Below, in pieces: positions 1 through 12,500 of a stretch of 64,000 nt of DNA. Every line of letters starts with the position of its first letter. The first letter of the stretch is position 1. Source of the stretch: Fasciolopsis buskii (Eukaryota; Platyhelminthes; Trematoda; Plagiorchiida; Fasciolidae); contig LUCM01002439.1 of NCBI GenBank assembly GCA_008360955.1, positions 28,596 to 92,595 of the forward strand, given 5' to 3'. The position numbers and the translations under genes are program-made. Below the pieces are notes generated by a model, which was not told the origin of the DNA, searched no databases, and was given only the letters and a program-made list of their open reading frames with translations.

Positions 1-734
1 AACAAACAAGTTCAGAGTTTATTAGCAATCAGAACATTGCAAGCAACGCGAACTGAGCTGAGGATGTCGATAATTTTACTGTTCTCTGTTGCGTATTACT
101 GCGAATCTTCTAACTGTAATGATTTGACCATTGGTAGGGGGACTGCAATTATTTTGTTCCGAATAGACTACAAAATCTCAGGATTATTATATTCAATTGT
201 CATTGGATAACGAATTATTACGGTTTACAGTGTCTATTATTCAGTCAGCTAATCCTAGCTTTAGATCGCCATCCTCCGTCTTTATTAGATCAAACGAAAA
301 TAACCAAGTCGAACATGTGCGAAATCTTGTTTTATTGAAGCAAAACATCGGAAATTTTTTACAGCCTATTTACCCTGAACACTTACATCTGTTTGATTGT
401 CATTGCTTTATTGCATGTCTGTGTCACGCTCTTAGTGAACCATCTCGTTCGGATGCACGTCACCGGATTTAGTTCCCATAGTTTTGTTGATTAATCCCAA
501 CCACTTACACCGACTGGATAACTCAGATTGTGATATGGCCTTCTCGGTTTGCATATTCGCAATCTTGCATTCCAGTCAGGCCACTGTGTCGACTGGTAGC
601 TGGTAGCCAATGAGAGAACGCGATCTGGATTTGGTCTTGTCATCTATAATCGCTCGATAGGATTAGATCCTCCCCTGCATACTGATTGTCACTTGTCTAG
701 CACGGTCCATCATCGCGCAACCATTGATAACCAA
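1..734. other. Unassigned sequence at window start
   Basis: I see no recognisable exon, RNA gene or repeat here. The open frames are short and have no convincing splice signals. Confidence 0.4.
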
Positions 735-1340
735 TGTGACAATTGTATCAGACTCAACGTTTTAATCATTGATGTTCGTGTAGTATCGCTAGGATCGGAT
801 GGGGTGGTCTCGTGGGCATTGTTGACGTTAGAAATCCAGTATTGGATACCGGTTCTGAGACCAATTTTCACACTGTATCAAGCAGATTTCCTTGATTAGG
901 CCACGTGTTGTTTATGACAAACACTGGTCTACAATATCGTGAATTATTTTCAGTTTCTCCCAGAGAATGGCAAAAGTCGTGTGGAGTACAGAACGTGACT
1001 TGGCAACGTGAAATGAGGAACTGTACAACGAACTTGTGTAAAGTAGGTATCTCAACTGTTCGTGGTTGTGATCCAGGATACCTGTAAAACAATTTGTTGG
1101 AAACATTAAAAGATGTGCCAGAGAACTACGAACAATATCGACTTGTTTCCTCATTCTGAATCAGAATAACTGAAGCCATGTGCGTTTGTTAAATTACTTT
1201 ATGTATTCCGTGCACTGGCTCCCGTATAACCACGCCTTACCCAACTTGCGCATTCATTTTTTCTGTCTGAATAAAGAGGGCGGTCAGTGGGACACACCCT
1301 GATGCTTGACCGTGAACACCGAATAATGATGATGACATCT
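735..1340 (+). mobile_element. RTE-type LINE, degenerate 3' end (family A, copy 1)
   Basis: This is the 3' end of an RTE-like non-LTR retrotransposon on the plus strand. It aligns by eye with the longer copy at 53.4-56.3 kb. The region before 900 matches the segment encoding the FDNRCLRSMARIGW block, and 900-1090 matches the GHVLRMTNTRLPYR block and the TWQRGMRKCTANLGK block. The frame is broken by a stop near 899 and another near 1087. The copy ends in a short ATGATG-type tail at about 1325-1338, the same tail seen at the ends of the copies near 47.06 and 56.3 kb. It is old and non-functional. The left boundary is approximate. Confidence 0.7.
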
Positions 1341-1659
1341 GGTAACTGGCTCTAAAATAGTGATGGTAAAAGTAATGTGATCTAAATTTCGACTACGCAT
1401 ACAAATATTGCATACTCGACTGTGTTTATTGTTCATTATTCGTTGTTTCTTGATTCGGGGCAGGGCGATTCCTCGCGTGTGAGTTTTGTCGCTAACACTT
1501 TGGTACAATCCTTATCGGAGGGAGTCACTCCGCCTAACCAGCAAGCAGCCATCCAGCGCTTACCTAAACTCATGACAGTCGTTTTGCCCTCCACGCCTAT
1601 CGGTAATGAGTTTCAATGTTTGTTCTTTTTTCTGTGATGGAGAAAGACCAGTGGCAACC

Positions 1660-2790
1660 CAATGGAGCCCAACTTTCTTTTTGTAAAAGCGTGCCCTGTG
1701 GTTGGATTACAGTCGCTGGGCCGGATTTAAGCCTGAAACCCCGGTCCCAATTTGATTCGAGTTATATACCCTCGAGCATAGCAGTAAGGCTCACGGGACA
1801 TCCGGTCGTAAGCTATCTTCGTAACTGAGCCTCTTTGCCCCACATCAAGGCGAGTGGCAGTTCTTTGCATTATCTGGAGATGTGTGAACTTAATCGTACG
1901 TGGGAACACCAAAACTCCTCTAAAATTCAATGCTGGGTTTGTCCGGGTGGTGTACAGCAGCTTGAAGGTGTTATACTACAAACGGTCGAAGGAAAGTCGG
2001 ATGGTATTCAGTGTGCGCCAAGCGGAGAAACAGATTCTGTCGGCGCAAGGTCGGGCCTTCAGCGACGAAATAAGCGTTGCCAACACATGCCACCCACTAT
2101 TGGTTTCTCGTAGCAGAAAACCACGAAAGAGGTAGCTGCGCGTGTCGAGTGTCCTTTGCGGATTAGCCTGCATAAGCGTGTATTTTCCACCGTGCCATGG
2201 CAACTGCCATGTACTGGATTGATGGCCGAAGGCGTCCAGGTTCTGCGGCGATTGTCTCCAAACCTCCGGTTCCATGAGTATCGGCCAGAGCTTCATGTCA
2301 TCTGCATAAATGAACAACTGGGAGTTCACGACCTATTGCAAATCATCAAAAACACCGGTGGTTATAAGGACAGAATCACATAGACTACCACCGCGTGCCT
2401 CGTGCTAGGCGGAATACGAGTCTGTAGCCCTCACGGAGAATGATCTTTCTCGTACAAAATCATTATTCCAACAACATGGTCTTGTTGAAACTCCGAAGGA
2501 TTTCAGCTTCACAATCAGTGTGAATTGCAAAACCTCATCGAATGCCTTCCGGAAGTCAACGCAGATAATATCAGTCAGACTATCCTCTGCAATTGCTTGG
2601 GATCAATGCTCACGAGCCAGGAGATGATTGGGCAGTGAGGAGCGTCTTTTCCGAAAGCCGCGTTGCTGAGGTCTTAGTAGTTCGTGATTCTGCAGGTGTT
2701 CACGTAACTGGATGGAAACCAAATGTTCCATTTGTTTTCACGCTGCACAAGTAAAGCTCAAGGGGCGTCACTGACAGCCTGCTATTTACT
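1660..2790 (-). mobile_element. CR1/Jockey-like LINE reverse transcriptase remnant
   Basis: Read on the minus strand this is a decayed reverse-transcriptase domain. From 2790 downward the conceptual frames give a QRGFRKRRS block, then VDFRKAFDEV (an RT palm motif), then FIYADDMKLWP containing the catalytic YADD box at 2297-2308. A YLFRGFLLRETNS-like stretch follows, and a thumb/C-terminal block with QRTATRL lies near 1850. The block order is that of CR1/Jockey-clade polymerases of flatworms. In-frame stops and a deletion before the YADD box show it is a pseudogene. No endonuclease domain is visible. It lies next to the unrelated plus-strand RTE fragment on its left. Confidence 0.75.
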
Positions 2791-4598
2791 ATCACACTTA
2801 AAAAACGATACCAGTATGACTTTCTTCCAATCCAAGTACATTTGATCAGCAGATGAGAGGGAGCACGACGCTGATAATCAGCAAGGCCGCGTGTGTACAG
2901 TTTACGGCCTTGTATCTGAGGTTATTAAACGAGGGAATATACTAGACACTTTTGTGAATACGACAGAATATTTGTCCTTTTTTACTCCTTTAACCTATCA
3001 TGAAACGAATTTCTCTTCTTATTCTATTTATAAACGAAATGTGATTTGTTGAGGAAGTGCTCATGATCAATCAGAAGGTACCTTAAAGGTTTTTCAACCA
3101 TTTTCTCTAACTCCAGTTCGCAAAATCAAAACGAAAAACTAGTGAACTCGCAACTCCAATGTTGTTGTACATCTATGCGATTTGATAAAATGCACCATTT
3201 ACTTCAACATAGATCCGTGAGGAAGAATTCAATCGAATATACGAACAATGACGCGCATTCATGGTCCGTCTCGTAAATGAATTTGGTCCAACAAAAATTT
3301 CGTGAACTGAAATGTTGTTTGTACTTTTAACTTTTTTCCATATTCGCCAAATCGAGTACTCACTGTTATTTTCACATACTCACTGGTTTGTTATTTTTCG
3401 TACAACCTGATTATTCAGGTGTACATGGCACATGGTGTGCTACTTGTAAAAATTTGTTCAGTCCGTGTCGTTTTTGTTCTTAAGATTGGACATAAATTTT
3501 ACGGCTTGAATAACAACCGAGTTAGTGCCTAGGCAAATTCCCATGCTTTTCTTCTATCAATCGTCCGTTTGACAAGCATTGATTGAAAAGTGTGCAACCT
3601 ATCATTCATTCATCAAATAACCAATTATTAATTGGAATCTCTGTGCTATTTTTGCCAGACCGGTGATTGTTTCATTGCTTCACTATGTTCACAAAACAGT
3701 TGAACCAAACAACAAATCTGAACTTCGACGAAAATAAGAACGTCAAAACTGATCCGATGAAAACACGATTGACGGCACAGGTGATTAGGGACAGATGTTG
3801 CAACCTTGGACGCTAAAATTGATCAAAACAGATTTTCAGATGGATCGACTAAAATCTGTTCTGAATATATTTACTAAAAGTCACCGGCAAATCGATTCAC
3901 TTATAGATCAAAAGAAAACGTTTTTGTCGATGACGTTTTGCCGAAGAGGATGTGAAAGGAACGAATGGGGTGAGTAGTTCATACCGTGGAGCGAGGTCAT
4001 CAGAAATGATGGTCCAAAGAAGTAACAATGACTATGTCAAAAGGTTTACACAACACATCAAGACCGTGTTATCAACAAACCAGCACAACCTATACAGAAT
4101 CCACGTTGGCAGCACGATTCCTTCAGTTAGGAGTTGCAGTAAAAAAGATCGTCATGCCAGAGAATCGAACCAACACAGACAGAAGGACACCGAAAAGAAG
4201 GAAAGTGATAGTGTTCACCACACGGACAAATTGGACCGGGAACGTTTAGCTAGTTGGAAGATGAACTTTACGTAAGCGCGATTTAGTGACGATCAATATG
4301 CAATGGTGGAACAAGATCTGGGAATCGTTAATTGTTTTGCTCGTTTTCTTATTGCAATTTTATTTCAGACACTTTTAAACTTCATTTTAGAGCACAGCCT
4401 AGTTACGGTGACCATTAAACAATCCCTTCTTCAGACGTATGCTACAGATGTCAAGAGGTTGAAAGTGTTCCTTAAAATGTGTCGGTCAGCATTCTATCAC
4501 TTTATGGGTGTATACATTAACTAACGATACGCTCGCATATTCTGCAAAAGTAGTGTAATCACAATGAACGTGTCCACGGATCAATAGTTTCCTGGCAC
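2791..4598. other. Unassigned intergenic or intronic DNA
   Basis: No product is recognised. The only exon-like piece is an open frame from 3795 followed by a strong donor (gtgagt) at about 3969. Its protein resembles nothing I know and its acceptor is unclear. Confidence 0.35.
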
Positions 4599-5410
4599 GA
4601 CGCCTTCCCATAAACGAACGATTGATAAAATAATAATATGAACTCCATCCGCTTTTCGCTTCATACTATTTAGAATCAATATCTATAAGAACTTCACTGT
4701 CCCATAGTTAGCACGTATTTTGACAAATTGTGACCGTGTTCTGGCCGAATTTCTGAACAATCTATCGTAATGTGCCCCGATTTTCCTTGACTTTTGTTTT
4801 TCACATTTTTACAAGCTGATGGGTGTAGAGATTTTTGCTATTTTTATTTTTCCCATCACTATTTTGACTGAAATTGGACATTATTTTACACAAAAGTCTA
4901 TGTAATACAATACAATACAATTAAACTTAGTCCCTTCACTCACATCCGGTCCTCCAGGACTGAGGTTCGAGTTCCAGTAAATCCAGTATTCCAGGACCGT
5001 TATGGACTTTGAGAATGAGAAACACATCCCAAACATGGGTGCGCTGCTGTCCGCGTGATTGAGGAGCATTTACTCGCAGCTTACGTGAATCCCCGTTTAT
5101 AACCACAAAAATGGTCCGGATATTCAAAGTTGGGAAGTTTACATTTTGATCAAATGTGAGTGCTGCTATTTTCACATGCGGAGAGGATGATTTTCACAAA
5201 TGATTTGATGACGAAGATTAGTAGAAGGGATAAAAGTGGCTGGATCTGACGAGAACTACTTCTTTTGATGAGTTTGCATGAAAAGATTGTTACGAACAGG
5301 AATTTGGCTTCGCCTATCCGAATGTCGTTATTGGGAGCGAGATATGAATGTGTTTAGCACACTTTTCAATGAAATGTTTTATCAGAGAATTGCACTTTCA
5401 CTTGAGTCGT
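4599..5410. repeat. Duplicated 0.8 kb segment, copy 1 (left of gap)
   Basis: This segment recurs almost unchanged at 6000-6813, in the same orientation with an offset of about 1401-1403 bp. The copies differ by scattered substitutions and one or two small indels, a few per cent at most. Each contains a short pentanucleotide run (AATAC-type) near its middle, and a minus-strand open frame that keeps the same residues in both copies, including VNAPQSR and LLELEPQSW. The copy ends exactly at the N run. It may be a true tandem duplication or two haplotypes placed side by side around a scaffold gap. Confidence 0.9.
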
Positions 5411-5999
5411 NNNNNNNNNNNNNNNNNNNNNNNNNNNNNNNNNNNNNNNNNNNNNNNNNNNNNNNNNNNNNNNNNNNNNNNNNNNNNNNNNNNNNNNNNN
5501 NNNNNNNNNNNNNNNNNNNNNNNNNNNNNNNNNNNNNNNNNNNNNNNNNNNNNNNNNNNNNNNNNNNNNNNNNNNNNNNNNNNNNNNNNNNNNNNNNNNN
5601 NNNNNNNNNNNNNNNNNNNNNNNNNNNNNNNNNNNNNNNNNNNNNNNNNNNNNNNNNNNNNNNNNNNNNNNNNNNNNNNNNNNNNNNNNNNNNNNNNNNN
5701 NNNNNNNNNNNNNNNNNNNNNNNNNNNNNNNNNNNNNNNNNNNNNNNNNNNNNNNNNNNNNNNNNNNNNNNNNNNNNNNNNNNNNNNNNNNNNNNNNNNN
5801 NNNNNNNNNNNNNNNNNNNNNNNNNNNNNNNNNNNNNNNNNNNNNNNNNNNNNNNNNNNNNNNNNNNNNNNNNNNNNNNNNNNNNNNNNNNNNNNNNNNN
5901 NNNNNNNNNNNNNNNNNNNNNNNNNNNNNNNNNNNNNNNNNNNNNNNNNNNNNNNNNNNNNNNNNNNNNNNNNNNNNNNNNNNNNNNNNNNNNNNNNNN
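5411..5999. other. Assembly gap (589 N)
   Basis: A continuous run of N. All open frames crossing it are artefacts of translating unknown bases. Both edges coincide with the edges of the flanking duplicated segment. Confidence 0.99.
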
Positions 6000-6813
6000 G
6001 ACGCCTTCCCATAAACGAACGATTGATAAAATAATAATATGAACTCCATCCGCTTTTCGCTTCATACTATTTAGAATCAATATCTATAAGAACTTCACTG
6101 TCCCGTAGTTAGCACGTATTTTGACAAATTGTGACCGTGTTTTGGCCGAATTTCTGAACAACCTATCGTAATGTGCTCCGATTTTCCTTGACTTTTGTTT
6201 TTCACATTTTTACAAGCTGATGAGTGTAGAGGTTTTTGCTATTTTTATTTTTCCCATCACTATTTTGACTGAGATTGGACATTATTTTATACACAAAAGT
6301 CTATATAATACAATACAATACAATTAAACTTATTCCCTTCACTCACATCCGGTCCTCCAAGACTGAGGTTCGAGTTCCAGTAAATCCAGTATTCCAGGAC
6401 CGTTATGGACTTTGCGAATGAGAAACACATCCCAAACATGGGCGCGCTGCTGTTCACGTGATTGAGGAGCATTTACTAGCAGCTTACGTGAATCCCCATT
6501 TATAACCACAAAAATAGTCCGGATATTCAAAGTTGGGAAGTTTAAATTTTGATCAAATGTGAGTGCTACTATTTTCACATGCGGAGAGGATGATTTTCAC
6601 AATTGATTTGATGACGAAGATTAGTAGAAGGGATAAAAGTGGCTGGATCTGACGAGAACTACTTCTTTTGATGAGTTTGCATGAAAAGATTGTTACGAAC
6701 AGGAATTTGGCTTCGCCTATCCGAATGTCGTTATTGGGAGCGAGATATGAATGTGTTTAGCACACTTTTCAATGAAATGTTTTATCAGAGAATTGCACTT
6801 TCACTTGAGTCGT
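6000..6813. repeat. Duplicated 0.8 kb segment, copy 2 (right of gap)
   Basis: Second copy of the segment at 4599-5410, starting at the first base after the gap. The sequence to its right (6814 onward) is not present after copy 1, because copy 1 stops at the gap. If the arrangement is a genuine tandem array, the missing bases would be expected to match 6814-7402. Confidence 0.9.
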
Positions 6814-7490
6814 GCGGTGGTTTGAGCTGAATTTTGCCCAAGTTTTGGAACTGCTTCTTCTGTGGAAATTTTCTATATTTTGCCCTGGCCTCAATTTGCT
6901 TTCAATCCCGCCGTTTGCCCGGTCGAATCTCGGCTCATCTCGTTCCTTTCCTTCCGGTAGCCCCATGCTCCGCTGACTCTAAAAGTTGCAACATTTATGA
7001 CGCATTTGCCCACAATATTTCATTGTTTTTTTCGTAACGGCCCCTCTCCGGTTTCTATACAACTGCGAATCCACGGGTTTACAAATGTTTTTTTCCCCAG
7101 GGAACTCTTGTTTTATCTTCCCAGTGCTAAAACGTCCCCACCCTTCTTGGAAAGGTACTATGGTAGCACATCTGTTCTAACTATCTTATAACTTCTGGAA
7201 ATGGCTCCATCGGTTATCTTTTGCTGTCGTATTTCGTTTATCGCTCACCACGTCCTGTTACGGTTCATTTTTACTGCGTTCTTCTTTCGATGAGACTTAG
7301 GTACCAAAATCCAGATCCTATATTGTTCGCGTCTGTTATTCGAATCCATCCTTTTCTGTGCAACCGGCTGAGGAGAATTCCCCGAGTTATAATGTCCGAA
7401 TTGAACGCTTCACATGTACTCTAGGTTTATGGCCCTGCTTTAGAATGCATGCAGTCTAAGCGTCCGCTTCTTCCTCATGTGATATCAACA
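6814..7490. other. Unassigned, possibly the rest of the duplicated repeat unit
   Basis: No coding sequence is recognised. The segment runs directly on from copy 2 of the duplication and may be the right part of the same repeat unit. Confidence 0.3.
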
Positions 7491-7680
7491 CTCAGTTGAC
7501 CATTAATAAATCATGGAAGTACTGTACAACCGTTTTATTATTGCTGGGGATTAACAGCAGTTCATATCCCCTGCGTTCAAACTGGGACGCGGACCCAAGA
7601 TGAATGATTGTGAGTCGAAATGCCTTAGCCATTACGTCAGTCAGCAGTCTCTCGACGGTTTTGTTGAACTTCTTCACAAA
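7491..7680 (-). mobile_element. tRNA-headed SINE, family S2 (copy 1)
   Basis: On the minus strand this copy has a tRNA-like head with a degenerate A-box region (GACGTAATGGCTAAGGC) and a B-box-like GGGTCCGCGTCCC near 7590. A shared tail follows, reading towards AACTGCTGTTAATCCCC. The same order of blocks occurs at 24058, 32925 and 34905. The open frame across it (7492-7746) is incidental. Ends are approximate. Confidence 0.6.
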
Positions 7681-9519
7681 ATATTCGGGTTTGACATTAT
7701 ACAATAAGTAATTTCGTGAAAACATACAGCTTCCTAGTGCTAACACAAATCCACACTTTTCACATATTATTACAAATTTATGACAACACAGGATAGTGTG
7801 ACATCAGCTAAAACAGATTTAGAAATTTCGTATGGTAAGTTAAATTTACAAAATCAGAATCATTAAAAGGTAAAAGAAAAATCAAACTGCCTGTGTCCGT
7901 TATAATATTCCTGATGATTTTCAGTTACCATTTTATCGAGTGCTCCTTGTTGACCAAGTCATCGGAACAGATGGACGCGGTGACTGATCCTGTTGTGCAC
8001 CGCAAACGCAGTAACGCATCACCAATCATGGCTCAACCTCGCCGATTGGTACCGGACAAAATGATTTCGTCAAAAACTAGTTGGACAATTTGGTTTGTTT
8101 GTCATTATCGGTGTTCTTGGACCTCAGTGTTACAATGATAAAGGAAGGGACAACCCGACCTGGTGACTATTGAACAACAAATGTGATTATCCATTTTGGG
8201 GTCATCCGACACCACGTAATCACTTTAGTGTTCTATTGTATTTTTTAAAATTCGAGACATCACCATATCCCCGTAGAGGGTGAATATTGTCAAGTAAACT
8301 GCTGTCTGTGCTGTTTTTAGTCTGTTCGAACTCTTGTGTATCTTTTTAGGAGAGCACAATGAAGTTTGGAAATTTCATGAGTGTGCGGAAAGCATACCAA
8401 GAAGTAGTTCATCACTGTCACATTTAAAGTACATAACAAATTAATTTTGATTGATAGATGATCACAGTTGTGAATTCAGGATCATTTCATTGAATAATAC
8501 ATTAAGTTTGAAGTACCCAAACTCACTGTGTCAGACATAGATAAATTGAAGCACCACTTCGTCTGTGCGACTGTGCTGCTAGTATGCTTCACCGTATCTT
8601 CCGAGGTCTTGGTTTCTTGGATCACACAGAGCGTAAAGATAATTTCTTCGTGTTGTCCGTCAGTTTCAATTAGACTCTTTTGTTTTTAACTATGATGTGG
8701 TTGGAACATGACTGCTGCAGGATAACCCTACCCCTTTGGTCCACTAAACTGGAGGGAGGAGAAACAAGGACCCTTGAAATTCGAAATGGCATAAAATCAC
8801 GCAAGGTCTCAACGGGTTGGGTATGGTAACTAGCCGGGTGACAGTGAATAGTCGTCTATCATCAAAATAACAGTAGGAATAAGGAGTCAAATCTGCGACC
8901 TTTTCGAGGTGATAAGGACTCGATCTGCTTGATCATCGCCTGTCTATGATTGGTCTCTCATTTCAATTTCATTGTTAGTCACATAAAATTAAATGCTATT
9001 TACGTACTTGTCGTCTTATAACGGTCTCATGTTTACTTAATATAGCTTAATTAGCATATTTCGATTACCTAAATAAGTGATATAATGGTTAAATTTGCTA
9101 CTCATAATACAAAAGCTGAACTTTTTCCTAAAAATCTAATGTCTCGTTAACTACCCCGATAGAAGCCACGTGCCTAGTAACTCTGAGGGCTTTTAAGATG
9201 AAACTCCAGACATATGCATACGGGATTACTGTAATGGAAAAACGTATGTAGCATTGTATGAATTGAGACTTGGTGTAATGCTAATTAGTTAATTTGCTCA
9301 TTAGCAAGCGGGATATTGAGGAATTTAACCAATTGTTCAACAGTGTTGTCACTTTTACCAAATTTTTCTTTTGATGTAGCTACACCGCAAGTAGATTCGG
9401 ATCCCATACCTTTTGCCAAAATGTAAACCAGAAGTTCAGAATAGACAGTTCCAAACCCTGGGTAGAACCAATGGGCCTTTCCAATTATTGATCATAAATA
9501 ATTGTTAATGAAGATAGTC
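7681..9519. other. Unassigned, possible 5' flank of the plus-strand gene
   Basis: Nothing is firmly recognised. An open frame at 7893-8138 could hold an exon beginning at about 7971 after an ag, but no family match is seen. A short motif, GGCATAAAATCAC, at about 8791 recurs near 35492 and 39570 and probably marks another decayed dispersed repeat. Confidence 0.3.
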
Positions 9520-12500
9520 AGCACTCGGAATTTCGATCGGTGTTAAAAAAGGATGACACGGAGTCATGGTTAGATGCTTCTCTAAGCACAAATGGTATAG
9601 CGACTCCGATCGGAAGTCGATTGTTTTCTGACATTTTCACACACAACTGTGACCAGTATGTCGATGAGGCCTTCCATAGAAAGCCAGACAACTTGCTCAG
9701 TGTGGAAGAATTGCATTCCGATGAGTGAAACTGCTATTAACATCTTGTTTTATGGTCCGACAACTGGTACCACAGATATTTCAACAAGGATACTACTTCA
9801 AAAGTTCAAGCATATCCCTCCGAATTTGCTCACGGATCGGAGTATTTTGCTTACCTAATGAAGCCGTATACGAAAAAGAAACTGTTGGCATCGGAATAAA
9901 AATGTCCAATTTGAGATTGAGCTTGGTTCACGAAATGCGGTAAGAAACACACTAACAATTGCGGATCACGGGTTACAAATTTGGTTGTACATTGATGAAC
10001 TAGAAATCCGACCTCTCGAGGCTCATCAAGACAATCGTGACCGATTTTAAGACATGCATATGATCCCCAATCCTGAGGGTTTCAAACGGTTAGGGTGTCT
10101 AAACCCCTGGATTAGAACAGTATCTGGACAGCTTTTCGGATATGAACGTAAGGTTCACAGCAGAAACTCCAAAGACAGCACACGATCAACAAAGCAATCA
10201 CCGCGATATACACAGCGATGCAACAGTGCAAGTTATCGATCACTGTTCTTGGGAAACAGACACAGACGGTCGACTGATGATGACTTCCTGTCCCAAAAGA
10301 ATAGCTTGAACACTACATGGGAGATTCGCCTTCTGAACAGTTACTTGAAGACCTGAATGAAGTTTTGGAGTAGAAAATATAAACAGGTGACGCCTCGAAA
10401 GTACGAAACGGATGGCTGGATTACGGCATCAGGAAGAAGGACCAAACTAAATAGACAGCATCAAATCATGCCGCACCGAATAGGCTTCTGCATACACGGA
10501 CGTCCACTGTTTAGTAAAACAAGCTATTACAATTATCACATTATTGAAATTAGGGAAAAAAATTTGCTAGATGAATAGTGTGACTAGTCATTAAAAATTA
10601 ATGAGTCAATGCGACGGAACACGGTCTCACGTGGTCAGGATATGTGATAAATATGGGGGCAATGAAATTCCTAAGGACATCAACTATGCAGGACGATGAA
10701 CGCGTGGAAACATGAAAAGGACACTTCGAAAGGTCACCGTGGAGAAAATGAGCCAGATCTTCATAAAGCTTGTGTGAAAAAATTTTCCCATGTAAACCAA
10801 TGGCAGCCATACAGATTGACAACAAATCCGTCAGTAGTATGGATGATACACGACTACCAATGAACATCAATGAATACACAATTGTCGAATCTTTGGATGC
10901 GTTAGCTACAGGATAGGGACTGAGTATGAGTATCTGTAAACTGGTGCTATATCCAATAGTGGACCGCCAGCGAAGGGACCTCAGTTTTCTTTCGTGACAC
11001 TTCCTTCAACGAGTCAAGGAACTGCTTGGTTGTCGAAGCGGTCATGACTAGTAAAGAAAATTCGGTCGGTCACGATGACGACCGAAGACGAGTTACCAGT
11101 AAGCACTGAATTGTCTTCGATCCAAGCTACAAAACTAATGTCCACAAGAAGCCTACAACGGAAAGGAAATAAGTTCGAGTTACATCAACATTTTATAAGC
11201 TTACATACAAGGTTGAAATCATTCGGACGGGCGGAATCCATTCAGTCGGTTCACCGCGGATTGCTTGAATTACACAACCGATTGACTTTAAGATTCTCAT
11301 TGGCCGCTTGTCTACGCAGACTAGCGTGAAGTTGTGCCGGACTGCATCACGTGGCCTGCATGTAAACTCAACACACACACCATCTTCGGAATCTAAATCG
11401 TATTTTCTTGAGCTCTTCCAATTTCAAAGTGACTTTTAATTCGCCTAAGTCACAATGTTCAGGGTAATGGCTAATTCCCAGTAATACCTTGTTCGCTTAT
11501 ACCATAGCGATCGCGGAATATGACGACTCACGTAAATTCCCTCAAGTCTGTTGTTAAGACAATTCTATATACTTCACCGGAATAGTAAAATACCAGAGGT
11601 GAGAAACATGAACTTGGAAATTCCGCCTAATCATCGACAGAGTAATGTGTCAAACAGGTCAAGAGACAATAAAACGATCGGTTATTAAATATCACCACCT
11701 CGGAAATTGCAATGCGCCTGGAAGTTGCATTTATGCTGATCATTCCCACACAGGAGTGCAGAAAAGTAAGCGGAATAAAAGAAAGCTTGTGTAAGTAGAT
11801 CGACTTCCAAGAGAACAGCACATTCATTGGCTGGGAAAACAGAAACCGGGAACATTCCCATTCACTTCCCAACTCGTTTTCATCACAGAAAGCCCCACAA
11901 GCAACACGCTGCTTTCGTCTTAAGCAGTTTTGATATTGGTAGAACCACTATAGAATTTTTCATGTCACGAACCGACCTGATTAGACTTTTCTTTTGACCA
12001 AAATCTTTCCAATCACAATTGCTCTCCGGAAATTATCAATGGAAGTATACTTATACTTGTTGGATCTGTTTTGTACCTACTTAGTCACATGATTTCGAGG
12101 CGACTAACTGGCAATTTTTGTTGGTTTTTCTAGACCTTCAGTTATGGATTTAGAAGTTCTTTGCCAGTTGGAGGTCGACGTTATGTTTCTCAAATGTTCG
12201 GATCAGCGACTACTTGATTTGAAATGCGCAGACTTGGTCAGCGGTAAGAAACGACCTGGAGTCAAGTTAGAAACCATTATTTTAAAGCCCAAGTTCATTA
12301 AGTTTGGCTTTCTGAGGCCCGTTTTTCGAGGATTCTATTCGTCATATGAGGAGATCGTCACTCCGATGGAGTCATCGAATTAGGCCTCTTCTTTTGTGAC
12401 TCCATTAAAGCGTGGTGGGAATTTGTGGAGATTGTCGTCTGACTTTTAACGAGGGTTTACTTCAGCGGACGTGTACGATGGAGCAATGGAAAAATGTGTT

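Noticed and set aside
3795..3968. Plus-strand frame ending at a strong gtgagt donor
   Set aside because: There is no clear acceptor or start context and the product is not recognisable.
5278..6080. Long open frames of 204-254 codons
   Set aside because: They are created by translating the 589-base N run.
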